The position numbers and the translations under genes are program-made. DNA of 64,000 nt from CBDDIP01 sp965229005 (lineage in GTDB: Bacteria > Actinomycetota > Acidimicrobiia > Acidimicrobiales > Ilumatobacteraceae): assembly GCA_965229005.1 (NCBI GenBank), contig CBDDIP010000002.1, positions 2,418,001 to 2,482,000 of the forward strand. The letters are read 5' to 3'. Under the pieces are notes generated by a model. That model made no database searches, had not been told where the DNA came from, and saw only the letters and a list, made by a program, of their open reading frames with translations. Of the stretch, positions 1-6,583 are shown in pieces (the first letter of the stretch is position 1; each line of letters opens with the position of its first letter).

Positions 1-408
1 GACTCCAGTTCCGATGACTTCGCCATCGCGCTGGGCAAGGATCCTGACGGCGATGCGTCGTCGCTGCAGACGATCGGTCTGATCGCCGGTGGTGCGGCTG
101 CGCTGCTCGGTCTGCTGCTGCTGTTGCTCGGCATGCGTCGTCGGCCGGCTCCGGCGGCGGGCATCGTGCCACCGTCACCCTGGAACGCCGGTCCGGTCGG
201 CACGCCGTCGGTCCCGGGCTACGTCGCTCCGCCGCCCGCCGCGCCGCCGATCGACGTGTGGAACGTCACCCGGCCACCATCCGAGCCGTTGCCGACCGAA
301 CCGATGCCGACGCAGCCGGCGCCTTGGCAGCCGGCGACCGAGCAGATGCCCGTCGCTCCGGACGAAGAGCCGCCGCCTGCCGCACCGTGGGGGGCGCCGC
401 AGGTCTGA
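1..408 (+). CDS. C-terminal part of a single-pass membrane protein (5' end outside window)
   Basis: An open frame runs from the first base to a stop at 406-408 and encodes 135 residues, so the gene begins before the window. After about 30 polar residues there is one strongly hydrophobic segment (LLGLLLLLLG, near residues 32-44) followed by RRRP, a typical stop-transfer. The remaining about 90 residues form a Pro/Ala-rich tail with little predicted structure. By the positive-inside rule the tail is probably cytoplasmic and the missing N-terminal part extracellular. No family can be assigned from what is left. It is convergent with lexA, 10 bp away. Confidence 0.6.
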   Translation, partial: DSSSDDFAIALGKDPDGDASSLQTIGLIAGGAAALLGLLLLLLGMRRRPAPAAGIVPPSPWNAGPVGTPSVPGYVAPPPAAPPIDVWNVTRPPSEPLPTEPMPTQPAPWQPATEQMPVAPDEEPPPAAPWGAPQV

Positions 409-418
409 CGGCCGTCGC

Positions 419-1048
419 TCAGAGTCGGCGCATCACCGTGACGACCTTGCCGAAGATCTGCACCTGATCGGCATCGAAGACCATCGGTGACAGGCGCGGG
501 TTGGCCGGGATCAGCGTGATCGTGTTGCCGTCGCGCTGGAGCGTCTTCACCGTGGCCTCCTCACCGGGAATGCCCGCGATGACGATGCAGCCGTTGTCGG
601 CGGTGGTCTGCGCACGGGCGACGACGAAGTCGCCGTCCATGATCCCGACCTCGATCATCGAATCGCCGCGCACACGCAGCATGAACAGATCGCCCGTGCC
701 GGTGAAGTCCTCCGGGAGCGGGTAGAGCTCCTCGACGTTCTCCTGGGCGAGCACGTCGGTGCCGGCCGCGACGTCGCCGACCAGCGGCACGTGGCGCACG
801 TGGCGACGTTCCATGGCAACGCCCGACGACGGATCGAAGCGGACCTCGATGGCGCGCGGCTTGGTTGGGTCGCGCTTGAGGAAGCCCATGCGCTGCAGCG
901 AGGCCAGGTGGCTGTGCACCGTCGAGGGGGAGGTGAGGCCGACCGACTCACCGATCTCACGCACGCTCGGCGGGTAGCCCCGCTCGCGCATGCTGGTTTC
1001 GATGACATCGAGGATGCCGCGCTGGCGGGCCGTGAGCTGTTCGGACAT
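419..1048 (-). CDS. lexA: LexA SOS repressor / S24 autopeptidase
   Basis: LexA represses the SOS regulon and cleaves itself when RecA filaments form. The 209-residue protein has an N-terminal winged helix (PPSVREIGESVGLTSPSTVH, residues 26-45), the Ala95-Gly96 cleavage site in GDVAAG, catalytic Ser130 in GDSM and Lys168 in ATVK. I chose ATG at 1048 over upstream in-frame starts because the protein then begins at the conserved MSEQLTARQ. In addition TACGCT (1055-1060) and TTGACC (1078-1083), 17 bp apart, form a promoter whose start point falls on this ATG, so the mRNA is probably leaderless. LexA-type boxes upstream imply autoregulation. Family assignment is essentially certain. Confidence 0.97.
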   Translation of the reverse strand: MSEQLTARQRGILDVIETSMRERGYPPSVREIGESVGLTSPSTVHSHLASLQRMGFLKRDPTKPRAIEVRFDPSSGVAMERRHVRHVPLVGDVAAGTDVLAQENVEELYPLPEDFTGTGDLFMLRVRGDSMIEVGIMDGDFVVARAQTTADNGCIVIAGIPGEEATVKTLQRDGNTITLIPANPRLSPMVFDADQVQIFGKVVTVMRRL

Positions 1049-1077
1049 GGGCACAGCGTACGCGCGTTCGCTCATCA

Positions 1078-1162
1078 GGTCAAACATCCGTTCGTGCAAC
1101 AGATGTTCGATCCGGGGTTGCGGTCGAACAACCGTTCGTGGTTGACTACGAACAGTCGTTCG
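1078..1162. promoter_or_regulatory. SOS control region: lexA promoter with a cluster of LexA boxes
   Basis: Two perfect Gram-positive-type SOS boxes are present: CGAACAACCGTTCG (1125-1138) and CGAACAGTCGTTCG (1149-1162). Two degenerate copies lie closer to lexA: CAAACATCCGTTCG (1081-1094) and GCAACAGATGTTCG (1096-1109). The first degenerate box overlaps the lexA -35 (TTGACC, 1078-1083). The last perfect box lies just after a TTGACT (1142-1147) that could be the -35 of the divergent LysM gene. Both genes are therefore expected to be repressed by LexA and induced by DNA damage. Confidence 0.85.
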
Positions 1163-1203
1163 ACCGAGATCCGGCCGACGAGTCGTTCGGAAGGGGAATC
1201 GCC

Positions 1204-1620
1204 ATGGCTGTGCAGATGTCGCCGCTCCACATCACCTCGTACGCCGTCGTCGTTCCCGGTCGGCAGTTCCGTCCGGCTCCGTCGGCGCAGGTGTACCTGC
1301 GTCGTCGGGTGCTCGCCGGCATTGCGCTGGCCACCGTTGTCCTGATGCTGCTCGTCAGCGTCAGCCAGGTCCTGGCGAACCGTGGGGGCGACCCTGCCTC
1401 CGTCCCCACGGTTCGTCCGGCAACCGCTGCGGCCGCGGCCGGCGCCGGTGTCGACGTTGCCACCGGCCAGGCCATCTACGTCGTCCAACCGGGCGACACG
1501 CTGTGGTCGATCGCCGAGCAATTCCACGGCGACGGCTCCTTGACGCACTACGTCGACGTGCTGGTGGATCACAACGACGGCACCGAGTTGGCCGTCGGAC
1601 AGCGCCTGCTGTTGCCCTGA
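1204..1620 (+). CDS. LysM-domain membrane protein, probable SOS-induced cell-division inhibitor (YneA/DivS/Rv2719c type)
   Basis: The 138-residue product has a short basic N-terminus, one membrane helix (about residues 37-55), an Ala-rich spacer and a C-terminal LysM domain (YVVQPGDTLWSIAEQFHGDG, about 91-110) that should bind peptidoglycan outside the cell. ATG 1204 is preferred over an in-frame GTG at 1138 because it has a good ribosome site (AAGGGG, 1190-1195) and 1138 would lie inside the LexA-box cluster. In Bacillus (yneA), Mycobacterium (Rv2719c) and Corynebacterium (divS) the gene beside lexA is a damage-induced division suppressor. Position, topology and boxes match that class; the function here is inference. 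Confidence 0.8.
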   Translation: MAVQMSPLHITSYAVVVPGRQFRPAPSAQVYLRRRVLAGIALATVVLMLLVSVSQVLANRGGDPASVPTVRPATAAAAAGAGVDVATGQAIYVVQPGDTLWSIAEQFHGDGSLTHYVDVLVDHNDGTELAVGQRLLLP

Positions 1621-1629
1621 GCGCACCGC

Positions 1630-1635
1630 TAGCCT
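1630..1635 (+). promoter_or_regulatory. -10 element of nrdR (leaderless)
   Basis: TAGCCT lies 7 nt before the GTG start of nrdR. The same hexamer precedes the tRNA-Val gene and the dehydrogenase gene at 59774, and similar TANNNT hexamers precede many genes here at the same distance. The nrdR transcript therefore probably starts on its start codon. Confidence 0.5.
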
Positions 1636-1642
1636 CACCCGG

Positions 1643-2101
1643 GTGCGATGCCCGAAGTGCCACGTCGACGACACCAAGGTGATCGATTCGCGCGAGGCCG
1701 CCGACGGTGCGGCCATTCGACGTCGTCGCTCGTGCCTGTCGTGCCTGCACCGCTTCACGACGTACGAACGGCTCGAGGAGATCCCTCTCGTCGTGGTCAA
1801 GAGCCACGGCGTGCGTGAACCGTTCGACCGCTCGAAGGTCGTCGCCGGGGTCAGCTCGGCGTCCAAGGGACGTCCGGTGACGGCGGAGCAGATCGAGGCG
1901 CTCGCCGAAGCGCTGGAGGACCACGCCCGGCTGCAGGGCAGCGAGATCAGCTCGGCCGAGATCGGTCTCGAGGTGCTCGATCGGTTGCGTCAGCTCGACG
2001 AGGTGGCGTACCTGCGCTTCGCCAGCGTCTACAAGAACTTCGATGCGGCCGCCGACTTCCAGCGCGAACTGGTGCTGTTGAAGAAGCTGCAGCGCTCCTG
2101 A
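1643..2101 (+). CDS. nrdR: NrdR transcriptional repressor of ribonucleotide reductase genes
   Basis: NrdR senses ATP/dATP and represses ribonucleotide reductase operons through paired NrdR boxes. The 152-residue protein has a zinc ribbon (Cys3, Cys6, Cys31, Cys34) with the Arg-rich RRRRSC segment, then an ATP-cone domain beginning at about residue 46 (VVVKSHGVREPFDRSKV). The GTG start at 1643 is fixed by the conserved MRCPKC N-terminus and a -10 hexamer 7 nt upstream. The order lexA-LysM-nrdR is conserved in actinobacteria. Its likely target, nrdJ, lies 4.5 kb downstream with candidate NrdR boxes in front of it. Confidence 0.97.
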   Translation: MRCPKCHVDDTKVIDSREAADGAAIRRRRSCLSCLHRFTTYERLEEIPLVVVKSHGVREPFDRSKVVAGVSSASKGRPVTAEQIEALAEALEDHARLQGSEISSAEIGLEVLDRLRQLDEVAYLRFASVYKNFDAAADFQRELVLLKKLQRS

Positions 2102-2106
2102 TCACC

Positions 2107-2994
2107 GTGCGTCGCCTGCTCGTCACCTGCACGGCGTTCGCGGTGCTCGCTGCGTGCTCATCCAGCGGTGGATCCACGGCGACGCCGCCGACCGGCACGG
2201 TCGTCCCACTGGCCACCTCGACCACGGTCGCCGCCACGACGACCAGCAGCACCACGACCACCTCGACGACCAGCACGACGAGCACCACCAGCACGACCAC
2301 GACCGTGGCTCCCTCGACGACGACCACGTTGGTACCGGACCAGTTGAGTGAACGGGTGATCGGCACGTCCGTGGAGGGGCGTCCGATCAGGGCGATCGAG
2401 CGCGGCACAGCCGGGGGCACCGTCGTGCTCGTCGTGGGCGTCATCCACGGCACCGAAGACGCCGGGTTGGCGATCGTCGACGATCTCAAGACTGCGCCGC
2501 TGCCGCCCGGCATCGACCTGTGGCTGATCGACGCGATCAACCCGGACGGCGTCGCCAACCAGGTTCGCGGCAACGGCAACCAGGTCGACCTGAACCGCAA
2601 CTTCCCGCACGACTGGACGCAGATCGCGCAGCTGGGCGACTGGCAGTACAGCGGCACCGGGCCTGCCAGCGAGCCCGAGACCCAGGCGTTCATCGCCTTC
2701 GCCGACGAGATCCAGCCGCGCCTCACCATGTGGTACCACCAGGACCTGTTCCGCCTGCAGCCGAGCACGGGGCTCACCGGGCAGCTGGTCGAGCGGTACG
2801 CGGCGATCACCGGTCTCCCGATCCTGACGGTCACCGGCGGCACCTACACCGGGGTTGCGGCAACCTGGGTGCGGCGAACGATCCCGTCGGGGATCTCCTT
2901 CATCGTCGAGCTCGGCCCGACCCTGTCGACCGACGAAGCCCAGACCCACGCCGGCGCCGTGCTGGACATCGCTCAGATCGTCCGCGACGCGTAG
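2107..2994 (+). CDS. M14-family zinc carboxypeptidase-like lipoprotein
   Basis: The 295-residue protein starts with a lipoprotein signal peptide (LAAC, Cys17), followed by a Thr/Ser-only linker of about 50 residues that would span the wall. The catalytic domain shows M14 peptidase features: HGTED (His-x-x-Glu zinc ligands), DLNRNFP, a third zinc His in MWYHQD and the catalytic Glu in FIVELGP. Such short M14 enzymes include murein-peptide amidases (MpaA-like), so peptidoglycan peptide trimming is a reasonable guess; the substrate cannot be read from sequence. The GTG start lies 5 bp after nrdR, so the two may be cotranscribed. Confidence 0.8.
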   Translation: MRRLLVTCTAFAVLAACSSSGGSTATPPTGTVVPLATSTTVAATTTSSTTTTSTTSTTSTTSTTTTVAPSTTTTLVPDQLSERVIGTSVEGRPIRAIERGTAGGTVVLVVGVIHGTEDAGLAIVDDLKTAPLPPGIDLWLIDAINPDGVANQVRGNGNQVDLNRNFPHDWTQIAQLGDWQYSGTGPASEPETQAFIAFADEIQPRLTMWYHQDLFRLQPSTGLTGQLVERYAAITGLPILTVTGGTYTGVAATWVRRTIPSGISFIVELGPTLSTDEAQTHAGAVLDIAQIVRDA

Positions 2995-3040
2995 CTCGAG
3001 GGAACGGACCGGTCAGGTCGACCAGCGAGGCGGGGCGAGC

Positions 3041-3091
3041 GCAGCGAGCCCGAACATGCAGCGAGCCCGAGCACGCAGCGAGCCCGAACAT
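3041..3091. repeat. three tandem 17-bp repeats
   Basis: Three consecutive copies of GCAGCGAGCCCGAACAT lie at 3041-3057, 3058-3074 and 3075-3091. Copies 1 and 3 are identical and copy 2 has two changes. The array fills most of the 96-bp space between two convergent genes and its last base is the first base of the downstream stop codon. No function is evident. Confidence 0.85.
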
Positions 3092-3759
3092 CAACGGACG
3101 TAGCGGGTGAAGAGGAAGCCGTCGTCTTCGAGGACGTGAGCGAGGCGCATGCGAGCGGCGACGTTCGCCGCACCAGCGGTGAGCCGGGGGCCGTCGCCAC
3201 CGGCCAGCTGCGGCGACAGGGTGAGGTTGAGCTCGTCGATCAGGTCGGCTTCGAGCAGCGAGGCGTTCAACCGCGCACCGCCTTCGGCTTGCACGAAGTC
3301 GCCCTCGATCTGAGCGAACGCGGCGACGAGATCGACCTCGCCTTGTCCGGCGCGGATCGTCGGCAGTGACGTCGGCGGCGCGTCCTCGGGGATGATCAGG
3401 AAGCCGGCGCCGGACGTGAACAGCGCAGCACCGGCATCGACGTCGCCGCGACGGCTGACCACACCGACGCGCTGGCCGGGCTTGCTCGGCGGTTTGTAGC
3501 CCTCGATGCGCACGGTGCTGGCACCGACGACGATCACGTCGGCGAGGCGCCGCAGCGTGATCAGGACCTCGCGATCGGCAGCGCTCGACAGGCTCTCGCT
3601 GCTCTGGTCGACGACCGTCGAGCCGTCGAGGCTGCTGACCATGCACAGACCGATCCACGGACGGTTCGCGGGACGGGGGCGAGGCACGTCGTACGCCTCG
3701 CGCACCGTGGTGTTCGGTGCCGGGTGCTGACGCCCCGGGTAGTCGTCGAGACGCCGCAC
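3091..3759 (-). CDS. RibD C-terminal (pyrimidine/dihydrofolate reductase-like) family protein
   Basis: The 222-residue product matches the RibD_C/DHFR-like reductase fold: an early MVSSLDG motif, GASTVRIEGY for NADPH contact, and the late signature EGGARLNASLLEADLIDEL. The RibD family reduces an aminopyrimidine in riboflavin synthesis, but stand-alone copies act on other pterin or pyrimidine-like substrates. No other rib genes are nearby. I chose GTG at 3759 because CATCAT (3767-3772, minus strand) sits 7 nt upstream and because an ATG at 3780 would overlap the start of the divergent gene. The exact start is uncertain. Confidence 0.75.
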   Translation of the reverse strand: MRRLDDYPGRQHPAPNTTVREAYDVPRPRPANRPWIGLCMVSSLDGSTVVDQSSESLSSAADREVLITLRRLADVIVVGASTVRIEGYKPPSKPGQRVGVVSRRGDVDAGAALFTSGAGFLIIPEDAPPTSLPTIRAGQGEVDLVAAFAQIEGDFVQAEGGARLNASLLEADLIDELNLTLSPQLAGGDGPRLTAGAANVAARMRLAHVLEDDGFLFTRYVR

Positions 3760-3765
3760 GGGTGC

Positions 3766-3772
3766 GATGATG
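3766..3772. promoter_or_regulatory. shared bidirectional -10 region for the divergent reductase and molybdoenzyme genes
   Basis: Only 19 bp separate the proposed starts GTG 3759 (minus) and ATG 3779 (plus). GATGAT (3766-3771) lies 7 nt before the plus start, and CATCAT (3767-3772 read on the minus strand) lies 7 nt before the minus start. One 7-bp segment would thus provide both -10 elements, with -35 elements inside the opposite gene. This is an inference from spacing. Confidence 0.4.
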
Positions 3773-3778
3773 CCACCC

Positions 3779-6064
3779 ATGGGGATCAACGGTGACATCA
3801 CGCGCACGGCTTTCCGAACCTGCCCGCTCTGTGAGGCTGGCTGCGGTCTGGAGATCACCATCAAGCGCGACTCGTCGGGCGCGGAGTCGGTGACGCGCAT
3901 CCGCGGCGATCGCGACGACGTGTTCAGCAAGGGCTTCATCTGCCCGAAGGGTTCGACGCTCAAGCAACTGCACGACGACCCGGACCGGTTGCGTCATCCG
4001 ATGGTGAAGCGCGATGGCGTGCACGTCGAGGTCGACTGGCCCGAGGCGTGGGCGGTCATCGCCGATCGCCTCGGCGCGGTCATCGCCGAGCACGGACGTG
4101 AATCGGTGGCGTACTACGGCGGGAACCCGTCGGCGCACAGCCTGTCGGCGATGCTGTTCAGTCGGACGTTGGCGCAGGGGCTGGGCTCGCGTCAGCGCTA
4201 CAGCGCGTCGACCGTCGACCAGATGCCGCGGCAGGTGGCCGCCGGTTTCGTCTTCGGTTCTCCGGTCGCCGTGCCGGTCCCCGACCTCGACCGTACCGAT
4301 TACCTCGTCATCCTCGGCGGCAACCCGTACGCGTCCAACGGCAGCATGTGCACGGCGCCCGACTTCCCCGGTCGCATCGAGGCGATGCGGGCCCGCGGCG
4401 GCACGCTCGTCGTGGTCGATCCGCGACGCAGCCGCACCGCCGAGGAGGCAGATCGCTGGCTGGCCATTCGTCCCGGCACCGATTCGCTGCTGCTTGCGGC
4501 GATCGTCAACGTGATCGCCGCCGAGGGGCTCGCCGATGTCGGCGACCACGTCGCGGCGCACATCAACGGCGTGGCCGACGTGCTCGCCGCGTGCGCGCCG
4601 TTCACCCCGGAGGCCGTTGCGCCGGCCACCGGCCTGGCCGCCGACGACATCCGCCGGCTTGCCCGCGAGCTGGCGGCCGCGCCGACAGCTGCGGTCTACG
4701 GCCGGATCGGCACGACGACGACCGAGTTCGGCACCACTGCCTCGTGGCTGATCGACGTCGTCAACACCATCACCGGCAACCTCGACCGCGCCGGCGGTTC
4801 GATGTTCTCGATGCCCGTCGCCGGCGGGGCGACGACGCGTGGCACCGCGGGCACCGGCGCCGGGTTCCGCACCGGTCGCGGGCACACACGCGTTCGTGGG
4901 CTGCCCGAGGCGATGGGGGAGTACCCCGTCGCTGCACTCGCCGAGGAGATCACCACACCCGGCGACGGCAAGTTGCGCGCGCTCGTCACCGTCGCCGGCA
5001 ACCCGGTGCTGTCCACGCCGAACAGCGACCGGCTCGATACCGCGCTGGCCGAGCTCGACTTCATGGTCAGCGTCGACATCTACCTCAACGAGACGACGCG
5101 TCACGCCGACGTCATCCTCCCGCCGCCGTCGCAGCTGCAGCGCTCGCACTACGACGTGCTGCTCCTGCAGTTCGCCGTGCGCAACGTCGCCAACTACAGC
5201 CCGGCGCCGCTGGCCCTCGACGACGGGCAACCCGACGAGTGGGAGATCCTGGCCAAGTTGGGCATGGTCCTGCAGGGCGCCGGCATCGACGCCGACCCGG
5301 CGGATGCCGACGACCAGGCGATCGCCGGGCTCGTTCGTTCCTCCGTGAAGGACCCGACGTCGCCGATCCACGGGCGCGACGTCGACGAGGTGCTGGCGCT
5401 GCTGTCCGCGCGCCGGGGCCCCGAGCGGATGCTCGACTTCATGCTCCAGACCGGCCCGTTCGGTGCGGCGTTCGGTGCCAACCCCTCTGGCGCCGAGCAC
5501 GGTGGTGCCAGTCTCGACCTGTTGGAGGCCAACCCGCACGGCGTCGACTTCGGTCCGCTGCAGCAGCGCCTGCCCGGCATCCTGCGCACGCCGAGCGGCA
5601 AGGTCGAACTGGCCCCGCCGCAGCTGCTCGAGGATCTCGACCGGTTGGCCGCCGCCGTCGAGCCGTGGTCCGCGCAGGAGATGGTGCTCGTCGGTCGTCG
5701 TCACCTGCGCAGCAACAACTCGTGGATGCACAACATCGAGGTGCTCGTGAAAGGCAAGCCGCGCTGCACGCTGCACGTGCACCCCGACGACGCCGACCGG
5801 TTGGGCCTGCACGAGGGCAGCGTCGCTCGGATCACCAGCCGGGTCGGTACGGTCGACGCGCCCGTGGAGGTCACCGACGCCATCCGTCCCGGTGTCGTCA
5901 GCCTGCCCCACGGGTGGGGCCACGGCCAGCCTGGTGCCAACCTGCGCGTCGCTGCCGAACGGGCCGGCGTGAACAGCAACATCCTCGCCGACCACGAAGC
6001 GATGGACCCCCTCTCGGGCACCTCCGTCCTCAACGGCATCCCCGTCGCCGTCGCCGCGATCTGA
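3779..6064 (+). CDS. molybdopterin-dependent oxidoreductase (DMSO reductase superfamily, Fe-S cluster-containing)
   Basis: The 761-residue protein has an N-terminal [4Fe-4S] site (Cys15, Cys18, Cys22, Cys55; CPLCEAGC...ICPKG). It is followed by the molybdopterin domains and a C-terminal guanine-dinucleotide-binding domain (LHVHPDDADRLGL, LPHGWGH). It resembles the formate dehydrogenase/nitrate reductase branch, but the usual molybdenum-ligand region (RYSASTVDQMPRQVA) has no Cys or selenocysteine, so a Ser or Asp ligand or a non-standard site is likely. There is no Tat signal and no partner Fe-S subunit nearby, so it is probably a soluble cytoplasmic enzyme; the substrate is unknown. ATG 3779 is chosen from the -10 spacing; in-frame ATGs at 3767 and 3770 are alternatives. 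Confidence 0.85.
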   Translation: MGINGDITRTAFRTCPLCEAGCGLEITIKRDSSGAESVTRIRGDRDDVFSKGFICPKGSTLKQLHDDPDRLRHPMVKRDGVHVEVDWPEAWAVIADRLGAVIAEHGRESVAYYGGNPSAHSLSAMLFSRTLAQGLGSRQRYSASTVDQMPRQVAAGFVFGSPVAVPVPDLDRTDYLVILGGNPYASNGSMCTAPDFPGRIEAMRARGGTLVVVDPRRSRTAEEADRWLAIRPGTDSLLLAAIVNVIAAEGLADVGDHVAAHINGVADVLAACAPFTPEAVAPATGLAADDIRRLARELAAAPTAAVYGRIGTTTTEFGTTASWLIDVVNTITGNLDRAGGSMFSMPVAGGATTRGTAGTGAGFRTGRGHTRVRGLPEAMGEYPVAALAEEITTPGDGKLRALVTVAGNPVLSTPNSDRLDTALAELDFMVSVDIYLNETTRHADVILPPPSQLQRSHYDVLLLQFAVRNVANYSPAPLALDDGQPDEWEILAKLGMVLQGAGIDADPADADDQAIAGLVRSSVKDPTSPIHGRDVDEVLALLSARRGPERMLDFMLQTGPFGAAFGANPSGAEHGGASLDLLEANPHGVDFGPLQQRLPGILRTPSGKVELAPPQLLEDLDRLAAAVEPWSAQEMVLVGRRHLRSNNSWMHNIEVLVKGKPRCTLHVHPDDADRLGLHEGSVARITSRVGTVDAPVEVTDAIRPGVVSLPHGWGHGQPGANLRVAAERAGVNSNILADHEAMDPLSGTSVLNGIPVAVAAI

Positions 6065-6417
6065 CCCAGGGCGCTGACCTGGGGGTCAGCGCTCAGCCTG
6101 TGTACAACCTTGTGGAAACACTGCGTCTTCGTCGGCTGTCCCCAGTCCGTTCAGCTCCAATTCACATGGTTGTCCCCCTTCCTCCCCACAGGGCGCGACC
6201 CGTATGGTGACCGCTCGGAACTGGCAGCGGTGCGAGGCGCGGATGGACGCCGAACGACCACTCGAGGAAGGTTGTCCTTCGTCGTGTGGCCGGCTCGTCG
6301 TGGGGCGAGGGTCTCGAAACCTGCGACCTCGCACCGTTCGCCAGTGGCGTCCGACCAGTCGCCCGAGGGTCGTGAGCACGGTGTTCGCGATTTCCTCGGA
6401 CGGTGGCTGATCGGTCA
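6065..6417. other. non-coding stretch upstream of the nrdJ promoter
   Basis: I find no convincing gene here: open frames on both strands are short and have an unnatural composition. The segment contains several TGTGG/CCACA-like words (for example CCTTGTGGAAACAC near 6108-6121) but no complete DnaA or NrdR box, and no recognisable tRNA, tmRNA or RNase P RNA. A small RNA cannot be excluded. Confidence 0.5.
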
Positions 6418-6447
6418 TTGACAGCGGTGTAGTTACAGTGCTGTAAT
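6418..6447 (+). promoter_or_regulatory. strong promoter of nrdJ with an overlapping 14-bp palindrome
   Basis: A consensus -35 TTGACA (6418-6423) is followed after 18 bp by an extended -10 TGC-TGTAAT (6439-6447). The perfect inverted repeat TTACAGTGCTGTAA (6433-6446) covers the -10 almost exactly, as an operator would. Transcription would begin near 6454, leaving a leader of about 130 nt that contains the candidate NrdR boxes. Confidence 0.65.
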
Positions 6448-6489
6448 CTCCAATCCCTGGTGGTGATCCGCGGTTCACGGGGGAACAGA

Positions 6490-6528
6490 GCACCACATCT
6501 TGTGGTTTCACGAAACCACATCACTGAA
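6490..6528. promoter_or_regulatory. candidate NrdR boxes and nested inverted repeat upstream of nrdJ
   Basis: GCACCACATCTTGTGG (6490-6505) matches the NrdR-box pattern acaCwATATaTwGtgt at 11 of 16 positions. A half-matching copy, AAACCACATCACTGAA (6513-6528), lies 23 bp downstream and shares the direct repeat ACCACATC (6492-6499 and 6515-6522). The same bases also form a perfect 20-bp inverted repeat, TGTGGTTTCACGAAACCACA (6501-6520). With nrdR in the same neighbourhood, dATP-dependent repression of nrdJ is likely. Confidence 0.6.
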
Positions 6529-6583
6529 GTTTCAAGCGGCTGCAGCACGCCGCACGCACGTATTCGAAGATAAGGGAGCACAC

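Noticed and set aside
2900..5995. Very long minus-strand open frame (over 1000 codons) opposite the molybdoenzyme gene
   Set aside because: Its translation is rich in Arg, Ala, Gly, Asp and His with no domain, and it is a mirror of the real gene's codon bias in high-GC DNA.
6086..6511. Possible genes in the gap between the molybdoenzyme and nrdJ
   Set aside because: Frames on both strands are short, lack start signals and domain-like sequence, and overlap the nrdJ promoter.
6454..6583. Possible cobalamin riboswitch in the nrdJ leader
   Set aside because: The leader is about 130 nt and lacks a B12-box-like sequence or the needed length; the structure seen is explained by operator-like inverted repeats.
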